From Alexandriicola marinus (GTDB lineage: Bacteria; Pseudomonadota; Alphaproteobacteria; Rhodobacterales; Rhodobacteraceae): a stretch of 64,000 nucleotides of DNA. Position 1 is the stretch's first letter, and every line of letters starts with the position of its first letter. Below are positions 18,463 through 27,545 of this stretch, in pieces. Under the pieces are notes generated by a model. It ran no database searches and had not been told where the DNA came from. It worked only from the letters and a program-made list of their open reading frames with translations. Position numbers and translations under genes: made by a program. The stretch is from NCBI RefSeq assembly GCF_004000435.1, contig NZ_RBVZ01000001.1:186001-250000 (forward strand), given 5' to 3'.

Positions 18463-19209
18463 TCAGTCTTCAAGGTCGAAGCCGGTGATCACGCCATTGG
18501 ACAGCAACAGCCCGAGGAGCGCCGGGAGATCGAACTCCGGACCCGCCCTGTCGAGCGAGGCGGCAAGCGTCGCCCCCTCGATCAGAGCGGCGAGAACAGG
18601 TGCCGCGCCGGGGCCGGGATCGACGGGTCGCGGATCGAACTCGGGGCGCAGCACGAGAGCGGTCTGCTCCTTTGGCCGTGGCGCGCCGCCGCCGGCGCCG
18701 GAATTGACCCGCCAGATATCGAGGATCGGAAAGCTCGAGGTCACGAGGATGACGGCCGGGGCGAAATGCAGGCGCAGCCCGGCCATGGCCACGGGCGGAA
18801 CGGCAGCCAGGCTGGCCGGGTCGATCGGGGCGGCATCCGCCGCATGATAGGAGCGTCGAAGCGCCAGTTCGAGACGCGCGACATCGGGAAGATAGGGAAG
18901 GCCTCCCGCAGGGCCGAAGTCTTCGAGAAAGGCGGGCATCTCGGCGCCGTAGTGCATCATCAGGGGCGATGCAGGCGGATGGGCACGCAGGAAGACGCCT
19001 GCCATGGCGCGAAAGAATTCGTCGCCGACCAGTTTGCGGATCACGGGGAACCCGGCCTCGAGCGCCTCTGTCAGGCTGACGGCCACGTTATTGCGATAGA
19101 CGTCGAACCGCTTGCCTGCCTGCCGGCCCCGACCATCGCGCAGCCCCTGCGGGGCGGGGCGCGATGCATCCATGAGGGCCGCGGTGAATTCGGTTTGCCC
19201 CGGCATCAT
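18463..19209 (-). CDS. bufC: DUF2063 protein, partner of the MNIO enzyme
   Basis: 248 residues. The N-terminal part (FTAALMDASRPAPQGL, RFDVYRNNVAVSLTEALEAGFP, and MMHYGAEMPAFLEDF) is the DUF2063 / HvfC-BufC N-terminal domain, which delivers the precursor peptide to its DUF692 partner enzyme. ATG 19209 overlaps the bufB stop by ATGA, confirming coupling. The C-terminal half is less conserved. Third gene of the bufferin operon; it has no catalytic residues of its own. Confidence 0.87.
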   Translation of the reverse strand: MMPGQTEFTAALMDASRPAPQGLRDGRGRQAGKRFDVYRNNVAVSLTEALEAGFPVIRKLVGDEFFRAMAGVFLRAHPPASPLMMHYGAEMPAFLEDFGPAGGLPYLPDVARLELALRRSYHAADAAPIDPASLAAVPPVAMAGLRLHFAPAVILVTSSFPILDIWRVNSGAGGGAPRPKEQTALVLRPEFDPRPVDPGPGAAPVLAALIEGATLAASLDRAGPEFDLPALLGLLLSNGVITGFDLED

Positions 19210-20063
19210 GATACGGCCGCCCCAAGGGCGGCATGGGCGCGGCCGGCTTCTGCCTCGAGGACGGGCCAGTCCGGCACATCCGTGTCCCATTCGATCAGGA
19301 GCGGGCGGGGCCCCGTCAGCGCCAGCGTATGATCGAGAAGCGCCCAGACCGGGTCCACGACCTCGCGGCCATGGCTGTCGATCAGCAGGGGTGCGCCGTG
19401 CTCGTCTTGATCCTCATCATGGCCGCCAAGATGGATTTCCCCCACGCGATCGAGGGGATAGGCCTCGATATAGCCTTGCGGGCTGTAGCCGAGATTGGTG
19501 GCCGAAACGAAGACGTTGTTGACATCGAGCAGAAGGCCGCAGCCCGTCCGGTCGGACACGGCGCGCAGGAATTCGGTCTCTGTCATGTCGCTGGCCTCGA
19601 AGGCGAGGTAGGACGAGGGGTTCTCGAGCAGCATCTTGCGGCCGATGGTCTCTTGCAGTTCGTCGATGTGATCGCAGACACGGGCGAGCGTCGCGGCATT
19701 GTAGGGCAGGGGCAGCAGATCGTTCAGGAAATGGCTGTCATGGGTCGACCATGCGAGGTGTTCGGAAAAGCTCGCGGGGTTGAGCCAGTCAACAAGATGG
19801 GCCAGCCGCGCCAGATGTTCGGGATCGAGCCGGCCTTCACCGCCGATCGACAGGCCGACACCATGAACCGAGATCGGGAAACGCTCTGACAGGTGCCGAA
19901 GCTGGGCCAGCGGACGACCGCCCTGGCCCATGTAGTTCTCGGCATGAACCTCGAGCCAGCCGACGCATCCGGGATCGGAGATCAGGGCGCTGTAGTGCTG
20001 GGCCTTGTAGCCCACGCCCGGAGTGTGGGGCAGGGCAGGGCGCTGGGTTGTAGCATCAAGCAT
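19206..20063 (-). CDS. bufB: DUF692 multinuclear iron oxidase (MNIO) modifying a bufferin
   Basis: 285-residue TIM-barrel MNIO enzyme. Members use two or three iron ions to oxidise cysteines in a peptide, making thiooxazole or oxazolone groups. Likely metal-ligand segments are seen: EVHAENYMG, HGVGLSIGG, SEHLAWS, LENPSSYLAF, DVNNVFVSA, EIHLGGHDEDQ and LLIDSHGR. Length agrees with the family. It follows bufA by 69 bases, with a hairpin in the gap, and overlaps bufC by ATGA. The MNIO-plus-DUF2063 pairing with a DUF2282 precursor defines a bufferin-type RiPP operon. Confidence 0.92.
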   Translation of the reverse strand: MLDATTQRPALPHTPGVGYKAQHYSALISDPGCVGWLEVHAENYMGQGGRPLAQLRHLSERFPISVHGVGLSIGGEGRLDPEHLARLAHLVDWLNPASFSEHLAWSTHDSHFLNDLLPLPYNAATLARVCDHIDELQETIGRKMLLENPSSYLAFEASDMTETEFLRAVSDRTGCGLLLDVNNVFVSATNLGYSPQGYIEAYPLDRVGEIHLGGHDEDQDEHGAPLLIDSHGREVVDPVWALLDHTLALTGPRPLLIEWDTDVPDWPVLEAEAGRAHAALGAAVS

Positions 20064-20090
20064 GTGAGGTCTGGTCCGGTCAGAAAGGAA

Positions 20091-20111
20091 GGGTGGGCCG
20101 ATGGCCCACCC
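20091..20111 (-). terminator. hairpin between bufA and bufB (attenuator candidate)
   Basis: Perfect nine-base stem GGGTGGGCC/GGCCCACCC with a three-base loop, in the 69-base gap between bufA (stop at 20133) and bufB (start 20063). On the minus strand it is followed by a pyrimidine-rich TTCCTTTC. Likely a partial terminator or mRNA 3' stabiliser giving more precursor than enzyme. Confidence 0.6.
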
Positions 20112-20132
20112 GGTCAGTAACTTGCGCGGGGA

Positions 20133-20435
20133 TCAGCCCGGCAGGTCGCGGTCCAGCTCTTCGAGCGAACCCATCCGCTCGACGCCGTCGGAGGCATCGG
20201 TGATGGTCATCTCTTCGCAGGTGCCAGCGGGGACCAGCGTCCAGGCGTTGCCCTGGTAATCGACAGTCGAGGTGCCGGCGCAGGTGGTGCCGGGACCGGC
20301 GGCGCAGTCGTTTTCACCGGCGAGGCTGACACCGAAGCACTTTTCCTGCTCCTGCGCGGTGGCGGTGTGCGCCAGACCGCTCAGCGCGGTGGCGAGGGAA
20401 GCGGCGATCACGAGCGACTTGGAGTGATTGGACAT
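20133..20435 (-). CDS. bufA: bufferin precursor peptide (DUF2282)
   Basis: 100 residues with a Sec signal peptide ([22 protein letters not shown]) and a short mature core with four cysteines at 33, 44, 52 and 73 ([31 protein letters not shown]). This matches BufA-type DUF2282 peptides that are oxidised by DUF692 enzymes on two cysteines, exported, and bind copper. The C-terminal [12 protein letters not shown] tail also resembles family members. AAGGA precedes ATG 20435. First gene of the operon; expression is probably metal-induced as in Caulobacter, but no regulator is encoded nearby. Confidence 0.9.
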   Translation of the reverse strand: MSNHSKSLVIAASLATALSGLAHTATAQEQEKCFGVSLAGENDCAAGPGTTCAGTSTVDYQGNAWTLVPAGTCEEMTITDASDGVERMGSLEELDRDLPG

Positions 20436-20742
20436 GGATTGTTCCTTCGAGTTTCAAATTCAGGTTAACACTCGCTGCGGAGTGATGAGCTAACATTGCG
20501 GCCGCACGCCGATCCGATCCACTCACAGGGCTGTGCATCACGGCCGCGTTAGAATGTCGCAGATTTCGTGAGCCGTCGCGGCCCGCCGCGGCGCGGCAAG
20601 CCCATGAAAAACAACGCAAGGATATCTGGGATTGTAACGAAAAGGTCGCGAGGCAGCCGGCGTTTGTTACATGATCGGTGATCCGAACCGCCGCGCCTCA
20701 CGTAGACGGGGGGCAATGTTTCAGCGCCCCGGCCACATTTGA
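20436..20742. promoter_or_regulatory. upstream region of the bufferin operon
   Basis: 307 bases between the bufA start and the thrS stop, no gene seen. It must hold the bufA promoter. An inverted pair TGTAAC (20633-20638) and GTTACA (20665-20670) is present; on the bufA strand the right copy reads TGTAAC, similar to the GTAAC -35 element of some extracytoplasmic sigma factors, but no convincing -10 was fixed. If used it would give a leader of roughly 200 bases. This is only a candidate. Confidence 0.3.
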
Positions 20743-22692
20743 TCAGTCGCGCAGGTCGGGCGGGGTCGCCTCGGCGGCCAGTTCGCGCACAACGTCATCG
20801 AGTGTGGCGACCCGCGTCTGCTTTTCGCCAAGCCGGCGCAGGGTCACCGTGCGCTCTTCGACCTCGCGGCCTCCGATGGCGAGGATCACGGGAACCTTGC
20901 CCACCGAATGTTCGCGGACCTTGTAGTTGATCTTTTCGTTGCGCAGGTCGGTTTCGGCGCGGACCCCGGCCTTGGTCAGCGCGGCTGCAACCTCGCGGCA
21001 ATAATCGTCCGCGTCCGACACGATCGAGGCTACGACCACCTGACGCGGGGCCAGCCAGAAGGGCAGCTTGCCTGCATGTTCCTCGATCAGGATGCCGATG
21101 AACCGCTCGAAACTGCCGAGCGTGGCGCGGTGCAGCATATAGGGGCGGTGCTTGGCCCCGTCCTGCCCGATATAGTTCGCACCGAGCCGTTCGGGCAGGT
21201 TCGAATCCACCTGCAGCGTCCCGCATTGCCAGTTCCGCCCGATCGCGTCTGTCAGGGTGAATTCGAGCTTGGGCCCGTAGAACGCCCCTTCGCCTTCGAG
21301 CAACTCGTACTCATAGCCTGCCGCCTTGCACGCCTCGCCAAGCGCCTTTTCAAGGAAATCCCAGCTCTCGTCGCTGCCGATCCGCTGTTCCGGCCGTGTC
21401 GACAGCTTGATGGTCCAGTCATGAAAGCCGAGATCGGCGTATATCTGTGAAAGAAACGCGATGAAGCGGGCGGTTTCGCTCTCGATCTGATCTTCGGTGC
21501 AGAAGATGTGGCCGTCGTCCTGGGTAAAGCCGCGCACCCGCATGATCCCGTGCAAGGCCCCCGAGGGCTCATAGCGCGCACAAGAGCCGAATTCGGCCAT
21601 GCGCAGCGGCAGTTCGCGGTAGCTTTTCAGGCCCTGATTGAAAATCTGAACATGGCAGGGGCAGTTCATGGGCTTGAGCGCATTGATCGCCTTTTCGCGG
21701 GCATGGTCCTCGTCCACCTCGACGATGAACATGTGCTCCTGGTACTTGTCCCAGTGGCCCGAGGCCTCCCACAGCTTGCGATCGACAACCTGCGGCGTGT
21801 TGACCTCGACATAGCCGCCCGCGCGCTGGCGGCGGCGCATGTAATCCTGCAACTCGGTATAGATCGTCCAGCCGTTGGGGTGCCAGAACACCTGCCCGGG
21901 CGCCTCTTCCTGCATGTGGAACAGATCCATCTCGCGGCCAAGGCGGCGGTGATCGCGCTTTTCGGCCTCTTCGAGGAAGGTGAGGTAATCCTTCAGTTGC
22001 TGACGGTTCTGGAACGCCACGCCGTAGATCCGCTGCAATTGCGCGCGATCGCTGTCGCCGCGCCAATAGGCCCCGGCGATGGACATCAGCTTCCAGCTGT
22101 CGCCCGGCACCTGCCCAGTATGCTGAAGATGCGGGCCGCGGCACAGGTCCTGCCAGTCGCCATGCCAGTACATCCGCAAAGGCTCGTCGCCCGGGATGCT
22201 CTCGATCAGCTCGACCTTGTAGGGCTCGCCGCGCTCCTTGTAATAGGCGGTCGCCTTGTCACGCTCCCATACCTCGGTGCGGACCTCGTCGCGGGCGTTG
22301 ATGATCTCTTTCATCTTCTTTTCGATGAGCGCGAGATCCTCGGGCACGAAGGGCTCTGCCCGGTCGAAATCGTAGTACCAGCCGTTCTGGATGACGGGGC
22401 CGATGGTGACCTGCGTCTCGGGCCAGATCTCCTGCACGGCGCGGGCCATGATATGGGCGAGGTCGTGGCGGATCAGTTCGAGCGCCGGTGCCTCGTCCTT
22501 CATGGTGTTGATCGCGATGGCGGCATCGGCCTCGATCGGCCATTGCATGTCCCAGTGACGGCCATCGACGGTGGCGGAGATCGCCTTCTTGGCCAGCGAG
22601 GTGGAGATGTCGGCCGCCACCTCGGCGGGCGTGACGCCCGCGTCATAGGATCGTGCATTGCCATCGGGAAGGGTCAGGGAAATCTGGGTCAT
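20743..22692 (-). CDS. thrS: threonine-tRNA ligase
   Basis: 649-residue class II aminoacyl-tRNA synthetase. Order: TGS domain (about 1-62, [16 protein letters not shown]), editing domain with the HxxxH-type [16 protein letters not shown], catalytic core with motif 2 region [17 protein letters not shown] residues, the zinc cysteine in [10 protein letters not shown], motif 3 [16 protein letters not shown], and the C-terminal anticodon-binding domain. AGGAG seven bases before ATG 22692 favours this start over ATG 22698 or 22722. Monocistronic, upstream of the bufferin region on the same strand but 307 bases away. Confidence 0.96.
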   Translation of the reverse strand: MTQISLTLPDGNARSYDAGVTPAEVAADISTSLAKKAISATVDGRHWDMQWPIEADAAIAINTMKDEAPALELIRHDLAHIMARAVQEIWPETQVTIGPVIQNGWYYDFDRAEPFVPEDLALIEKKMKEIINARDEVRTEVWERDKATAYYKERGEPYKVELIESIPGDEPLRMYWHGDWQDLCRGPHLQHTGQVPGDSWKLMSIAGAYWRGDSDRAQLQRIYGVAFQNRQQLKDYLTFLEEAEKRDHRRLGREMDLFHMQEEAPGQVFWHPNGWTIYTELQDYMRRRQRAGGYVEVNTPQVVDRKLWEASGHWDKYQEHMFIVEVDEDHAREKAINALKPMNCPCHVQIFNQGLKSYRELPLRMAEFGSCARYEPSGALHGIMRVRGFTQDDGHIFCTEDQIESETARFIAFLSQIYADLGFHDWTIKLSTRPEQRIGSDESWDFLEKALGEACKAAGYEYELLEGEGAFYGPKLEFTLTDAIGRNWQCGTLQVDSNLPERLGANYIGQDGAKHRPYMLHRATLGSFERFIGILIEEHAGKLPFWLAPRQVVVASIVSDADDYCREVAAALTKAGVRAETDLRNEKINYKVREHSVGKVPVILAIGGREVEERTVTLRRLGEKQTRVATLDDVVRELAAEATPPDLRD

Positions 22693-22803
22693 GCCCATGC
22701 TCCTCGTCGGTTTGGCGCCCACGGAACGCCCGGTTGCGGGTTATGTGTGGCGCGACATATGCCGCCCCGATCCGGCCCTGTCAACGGGATGGGCCGTGCC
22801 CCG

Positions 22804-24027
22804 TCACGCCTGTTCCCGCAAGGCCAGGGGTCCCGGCGTCTCGCGGATCGGCATGTGGATCAGGGTGGCCAGCAGGCCAAGCACGATCGCGGCCCACCAC
22901 ATCGGCTCGTAGCTGCCCGTCGCGTCATAGATGCGACCACCAAGCCACGCCCCGATGAAGGCGCCCGTCTGGTGGCTGAGAAAGACGAGACCCGCCAGCG
23001 TGGCAAGGAACCGCAGGCCTTGCGTCTGGGCCACAAGCCCCGTCGTCGGCGGCACGGTCGACAGCCACAACAGGCCCATCATCGCCGAAAAGGCGATGAC
23101 GCTGGTCAGCGACAGCGGAACAAGGATGAAGGTCAGGATCACCACGGCGCGCGCGGCATAGATCGCCGACAGGAGTTTGCGCTTGGAGATGATCTGCCCC
23201 GACCAGCCTGACGCAAAGGAGCCCATGATATTGAACATCCCGATCAGGCCCAGCGACAGCGCGCCCGCCACGGGGGCCAGCCCCTGGTCGGCGATATAGG
23301 CGGGCAGATGGGTCTGGATGAACGAGACGTGAAACCCGCAGACGAAGAAGCCGAAGAACAGCAGCACATAGGATTTGTCGGCAAAGGCCATCCGGATCGC
23401 CATGCCAAAGCTGTCGCCGGCGCCCCCGCCGACAGTGGGGCGCGACACCCGCGCGATGAAGATCAGCGCGGGCAGCACGATCAGGTAGCTCGCCGCGATC
23501 AGTAGGATCGCGTTCTGCCACCCGATCGAGCCCTGAAGCAGCGACAGGGCAGGCGCCGCCGCGAACATCCCCGTCGAGGCCGCCGCCGTTCCGAGCCCGA
23601 GGATGAAACTGCGACGCTGGGGCGAGACGACCTTGCCAAGCGCCACGATCACCACCTGAAACGAGCAGGCCCCTGTTCCGATCCCCACGATGACGCCGGC
23701 GAGGACAAAGACCTCCGGTTCCAGAACGACCCCGCGCAACAGGAACCCCAACCCCGAGACGATGGCCCCGATGCCGAGGATGCGCGCCGCACCGAACCGG
23801 TCGGCCACCATGCCCGCCAAGGGCTGGGTGATCCCCCAGAACAGCGCCTGAAGCGCGAGCGAGAGGGAAAACACCTCTCGCGACCAGCCCAGATCCTCTG
23901 ACATCGGCCTGAGAAACACGCCGAATGTCGCGGCAAAGCCAAAGCTGATGAAGGCCACGATGCACCCGGCAACAATGGCGGCCCTGATCGCCGGGTCGGC
24001 GGCGGCGGGCCGGATTTGATCTGACAT
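22804..24027 (-). CDS. MFS transporter (OFA-like)
   Basis: 407 residues with 12 hydrophobic segments. N-terminal half FGVFLRPMSEDLGWSREVFS and the loop QPLAGMVADRFGAARILG (MFS A-motif region) are typical of the OFA/monocarboxylate-like branch of the major facilitator superfamily. Start ATG 24027 is inside a longer open frame (to 24057) but gives the better N-terminus; ribosome site weak. Divergent from the next MFS gene with about 20-50 bases between starts. Substrate unknown. Confidence 0.85.
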   Translation of the reverse strand: MSDQIRPAAADPAIRAAIVAGCIVAFISFGFAATFGVFLRPMSEDLGWSREVFSLSLALQALFWGITQPLAGMVADRFGAARILGIGAIVSGLGFLLRGVVLEPEVFVLAGVIVGIGTGACSFQVVIVALGKVVSPQRRSFILGLGTAAASTGMFAAAPALSLLQGSIGWQNAILLIAASYLIVLPALIFIARVSRPTVGGGAGDSFGMAIRMAFADKSYVLLFFGFFVCGFHVSFIQTHLPAYIADQGLAPVAGALSLGLIGMFNIMGSFASGWSGQIISKRKLLSAIYAARAVVILTFILVPLSLTSVIAFSAMMGLLWLSTVPPTTGLVAQTQGLRFLATLAGLVFLSHQTGAFIGAWLGGRIYDATGSYEPMWWAAIVLGLLATLIHMPIRETPGPLALREQA

Positions 24028-24076
24028 CGCGGGTGGCCTTTTTGGAATGAATATCAATGCAGGCTATATCCCTGAC

Positions 24077-25387
24077 ATGACCGAGCAAAGCAATTCAACA
24101 GATCCCGCTGACCGCGCGGGAGCGCCCCTGTTCGACCGTCTGACCGGAGGCCATGAGGCCGAAGGAGGCCTCTCCGACAGCGCCCGAACGGCGGAGCTCC
24201 GCAACTTCGATCGCCACATACTGGCGCTTGCGGGCAGCAAGGTGGCCGATGGTCTGGTCGATCCCAAGCTGGTGCTGAGCTGGCTACTGACCCATCTGGG
24301 GGCTGGATCGTTCTGGACGGGGCTTCTTGTTCCGGTCCGCGAGGCCGGAGCGCTTCTGCCGCAGCTTTTCACCGCGGGCAGGATCCACGCGATGCCGCGG
24401 CGGAAATGGGCCTGGGCGGCGGGGTCCGTGGGGCAGGGGGCTGCCGCGGCGGGGATCGTCATTTCGGCGCTGACACTGACCGGCCCGGAGGCGGGCGCGG
24501 CGGTGGTGGCGCTTCTGGCGTTCCTCGCGCTCTGCCGGTCGGTCTGTTCGGTGTCCTACAAGGATGTGCTGGGCAAGACCGTCGGCAAGACCCGTCGCGG
24601 CACAGCCACCGGCACCGCCGCCTCGGTCGCGTCGGGCGCGGTGATCGTCTTTGCGCTGGCGCTGATGACAGGATGGGTCGATCGCTTTGCGCTTGTGATC
24701 GGCGCGCTGCTCCTCGCGGTTCTGGGCTGGATAATCGCGGCGCTGATGATGTCGCGGGTGGAAGAAGAGCCGCAGGCGGGCGAGCCGGAGGGCGTGGCCG
24801 CCTCGCTTGCAAAATTGTCGCTCCTGCGCGACCGGCCCCAGCTTGCCCGGTTCGTCGCTGCGCGGTCCGCGCTCGTGGGGACGGCGCTTGCACCACCCTA
24901 CCTCGTGATGCTCGCCTCCGATCAGAGCGCGGCGCGGCAATTGGGGGCGCTTGTCCTCGCCTCTTCGGTGGCGTCGTTTCTGTCCTCGACAATCTGGGGC
25001 AGGCTGGCCGACCGGTCGTCGCGGCTTGTCCTGATCGGGGCGGGCCTCGCCGGAGCGGGGGCGCTGGGCCTTGCGCTGCTGGTAGAGCAGGCCGGGTTTT
25101 CGGGCACCATCTGGGCGATCCCGCTGGTTCTGTTCGGCCTGATGATCGCCTATCACGGGGTGCGGCAGGCGCGGTCGACCTATCTGATCGACATGGCGCC
25201 CGCCGATGAACGGGCGGCCTATACCGCCGTGTCGAACACCGCGGTTGGCCTGTTCCTTCTGGCAGCCGGCGCCGGTGCGGCCGGTCTGGCCGCGATCTCG
25301 GTGCCCCTTGCGCTCGGGGTTTTCATTGTGATGTGTCTGGCAGGCATATGGCTGGCGGCCGGACTGGACGAGGTGGAAAATGACTGA
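24077..25387 (+). CDS. MFS transporter, first of two transporter-hydrolase pairs
   Basis: 436 residues, 12 hydrophobic segments after an N-terminal cytoplasmic tail of about 65 residues; key segment VREAGALLPQLFTAGRIH in the first half. No substrate-specific motif recognised. The start is uncertain: ATG 24047 is in frame upstream, but the divergent MFS gene starts only 20 bases away, so ATG 24077 is given. Its last 8 bases overlap the alpha/beta hydrolase gene in another frame, so the hydrolase should be translated with it. Confidence 0.82.
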   Translation: MTEQSNSTDPADRAGAPLFDRLTGGHEAEGGLSDSARTAELRNFDRHILALAGSKVADGLVDPKLVLSWLLTHLGAGSFWTGLLVPVREAGALLPQLFTAGRIHAMPRRKWAWAAGSVGQGAAAAGIVISALTLTGPEAGAAVVALLAFLALCRSVCSVSYKDVLGKTVGKTRRGTATGTAASVASGAVIVFALALMTGWVDRFALVIGALLLAVLGWIIAALMMSRVEEEPQAGEPEGVAASLAKLSLLRDRPQLARFVAARSALVGTALAPPYLVMLASDQSAARQLGALVLASSVASFLSSTIWGRLADRSSRLVLIGAGLAGAGALGLALLVEQAGFSGTIWAIPLVLFGLMIAYHGVRQARSTYLIDMAPADERAAYTAVSNTAVGLFLLAAGAGAAGLAAISVPLALGVFIVMCLAGIWLAAGLDEVEND

Positions 25388-26123
25388 CTATTTGCAGACC
25401 CCCGAAGGGCGTCGGATCGCATACAAACAGACTGATGGCACGGCGCCGACCGTCATCTTCTGCGGCGGCTTCAAATCCGACATGGAAGGCACCAAGGCGC
25501 TCCGTCTCGAAGACTGGGCCCGCAAGTCCGGCCGCGCTTTCATCCGGTTCGACTATTCCGGCCACGGGGGGTCGGACGGAGCGTTCGAAGACGGGGCGAT
25601 CGGCGACTGGTTCGAGGATGCGCAGGCGGTTCTCGGGATGGTGGAGGGCAAGGTGATCCTCGTGGGCTCCTCGATGGGGGGCTGGATTTCGCTTCTGCTG
25701 GCGCGCGCCATGCCTGACAGGATCGCGGGGCTGGTCACCATCGCCGCCGCCCCCGATTTCACCGAAGACAGCATGTGGGCGGGGTTCTCCGACGATCAGC
25801 GCGTTGCGCTGGAGACCGAGGGGCAGGTCGCGCTGCCCTCGGACTATGGCGAGCCTTACATCATCACGCGCCGCCTGATCGAGGAGGGGCGCAGCCGGCT
25901 TGTCCTGCGTGATCCGCTCGATCTGTCGTTTCCGGTGAGGTTCCTGCAGGGCACGGCGGACGAGGATGTGGACATGTCCGTCGCCCTGCGCCTGCTGGAC
26001 CACGCAACCGGCCCCGACATGCGGCTGACGCTGGTCGATGGGGCTGATCACCGGTTTTCCGATGCCGACTGCCTGTCCCTGATCGAACATTCGGTCGAAG
26101 AGGTGATCGCGCGGAGCCAGTGA
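25380..26123 (+). CDS. alpha/beta hydrolase coupled to an MFS transporter
   Basis: 247-residue cytoplasmic hydrolase. FDYSGHGGSDG is the typical strand-4 loop, GSSMGGW (about residues 97-103) contains the nucleophile Ser, and the C-terminal DGADHRFSD supplies the His; an acid in the GTADEDVD loop completes the triad. Similar to palmitoyl-protein thioesterase ABHD10-like bacterial proteins. The gene overlaps the upstream MFS gene by 8 bases. It may act on whatever the transporter carries, but no substrate can be named. Confidence 0.85.
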   Translation: MTDYLQTPEGRRIAYKQTDGTAPTVIFCGGFKSDMEGTKALRLEDWARKSGRAFIRFDYSGHGGSDGAFEDGAIGDWFEDAQAVLGMVEGKVILVGSSMGGWISLLLARAMPDRIAGLVTIAAAPDFTEDSMWAGFSDDQRVALETEGQVALPSDYGEPYIITRRLIEEGRSRLVLRDPLDLSFPVRFLQGTADEDVDMSVALRLLDHATGPDMRLTLVDGADHRFSDADCLSLIEHSVEEVIARSQ

Positions 26124-26195
26124 CGCGACGTTTCACTCTTCTTTTTGGCGGGGGGATGGGTAAGCATGACCCGTGATCCGCGGGGAGGGCCGTTC

Positions 26196-27545
26196 ATGTC
26201 ATTGTCGTTGAAGGAAAAGGCAGGCTGGGGCCTTGCCGACATGGGGATCGTGGTCTTCGTCGTCGTCAAGCAATTGCTGGTTCTGGCGTTCCTGACCTCG
26301 ATCCTTGGGGTGCCGGTGGGCATCGCAGGCGCGGTGACGACGTTCGTGCTGATCTTTGACGTGATCACCGATCCATTGATCGGCTATCTCAGCGATCGCA
26401 CCAAGAGCAGGTGGGGCCGGCGCGCGCCGTGGATGGCGGTCGGTGCCGTGATCCTTGCCGCCGCAATGGTCGCATTGTTCACCGTGCCCTCAGGGCTGAG
26501 CCAGACGGGCAATATCGGCTGGGTGACGGGGTTTTTCGTGCTGGCCACGATCGGATTTACCATGGTCGCCATTCCCTATGGCGCCATGGCGGGCGAGATG
26601 ACGCGTGATCCGCGGGAACGGTCTGCGATGACCGGCTGGAGGATGGCATTTGCCAGTATCGGCATCCTGATCGGTGGCGCGGTCATTCCCGGGCTTGCCG
26701 CCGGGATGGGATATGCCTGGGCCGCGCTGATCGTCTCGCCATTGATCGTCGGCGCGGTGTGGCTGTCGCTCTGGCTGACCCGAGAGACGCCGCGCGTCTC
26801 GCAGCCGTCCTCCCTTGCACCGCTCCTCATGGCGCGGATGGTGATCGGCAACCGGCCGTTCATGATCCTCGTGGTGCTTTATGGCGTGATGACGATGGCG
26901 ATTGCGCTGATCACCGCGGGCCTGCCTTTTGCCGCGATCTACCTGATCGTCGATTCCGGTTCGACCGCGCTTTCGGGGGCGGCGGCGGCGCTGACGACCC
27001 TGTCGCTCCTGTTCGCGGCGTTCGTCGTGGGCTCGATCCTCAGCCAGGCGGTCTGGGTGCTGATCTCGCGTCTGATGACGAAGACCGGGGCCCTTGTCCT
27101 CGGGCTGGCGCTTTACATCGCGCTTCTGTGGCTGCTGTATCAGAACCTGCCGTCGGTGGATGTCACCCTGATCGCGGGGCTGTTCGTGTTGGCCGGCATG
27201 ACGAACGGCGCCTATCAGCAGATCCCGTGGGCGATGTATCCAGACCTGATGGATGTGACCCGGGCCGAGACGGGCGAAGCGATCGAAGGCGCGTTCAGCG
27301 CGTTGTGGCTCTTTGGTCAAAAGGTCGCCAATGCGTTGGCGCCCCTCGTTCTGGGTGCGATCCTTGCGCTCTGGGGCTGGGTCGAGACGACCGAAGGCCG
27401 GATCGATCAAACCGAAGAGGCGCTGCGCGCGTTGCACCTGTCGGTCACGCTGATCCCCGCAGGCATTCTCGCGCTCGCGATCCTTGGCCTTGTCGCCCTT
27501 TATCTTCCGGCCCTGAGGAGGGCGCGCCGCCATGCCGCTGCCTGA
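26196..27545 (+). CDS. GPH-type sugar:cation symporter family (MFS_2)
   Basis: 449 residues with 12 membrane segments. The motif DPLIGYLSDRT then SRWGRRAPW (about residues 53-73) is the signature of the glycoside-pentoside-hexuronide symporter/MelB-like family, as are the later TNGAYQQIPWAMYPDLMDV residues. Members move sugars or related compounds with Na+ or H+. GGAGG seven bases before ATG 26196 decides the start. The last 14 bases overlap the following hydrolase gene, repeating the pattern of the previous pair. Confidence 0.85.
   Translation: MSLSLKEKAGWGLADMGIVVFVVVKQLLVLAFLTSILGVPVGIAGAVTTFVLIFDVITDPLIGYLSDRTKSRWGRRAPWMAVGAVILAAAMVALFTVPSGLSQTGNIGWVTGFFVLATIGFTMVAIPYGAMAGEMTRDPRERSAMTGWRMAFASIGILIGGAVIPGLAAGMGYAWAALIVSPLIVGAVWLSLWLTRETPRVSQPSSLAPLLMARMVIGNRPFMILVVLYGVMTMAIALITAGLPFAAIYLIVDSGSTALSGAAAALTTLSLLFAAFVVGSILSQAVWVLISRLMTKTGALVLGLALYIALLWLLYQNLPSVDVTLIAGLFVLAGMTNGAYQQIPWAMYPDLMDVTRAETGEAIEGAFSALWLFGQKVANALAPLVLGAILALWGWVETTEGRIDQTEEALRALHLSVTLIPAGILALAILGLVALYLPALRRARRHAAA

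Noticed and set aside
21508-23211. 567-codon plus-strand frame opposite thrS and part of the MFS gene
   Set aside because: Antisense shadow spanning two clear genes, no ribosome site, His/Gln/Arg-rich sequence.
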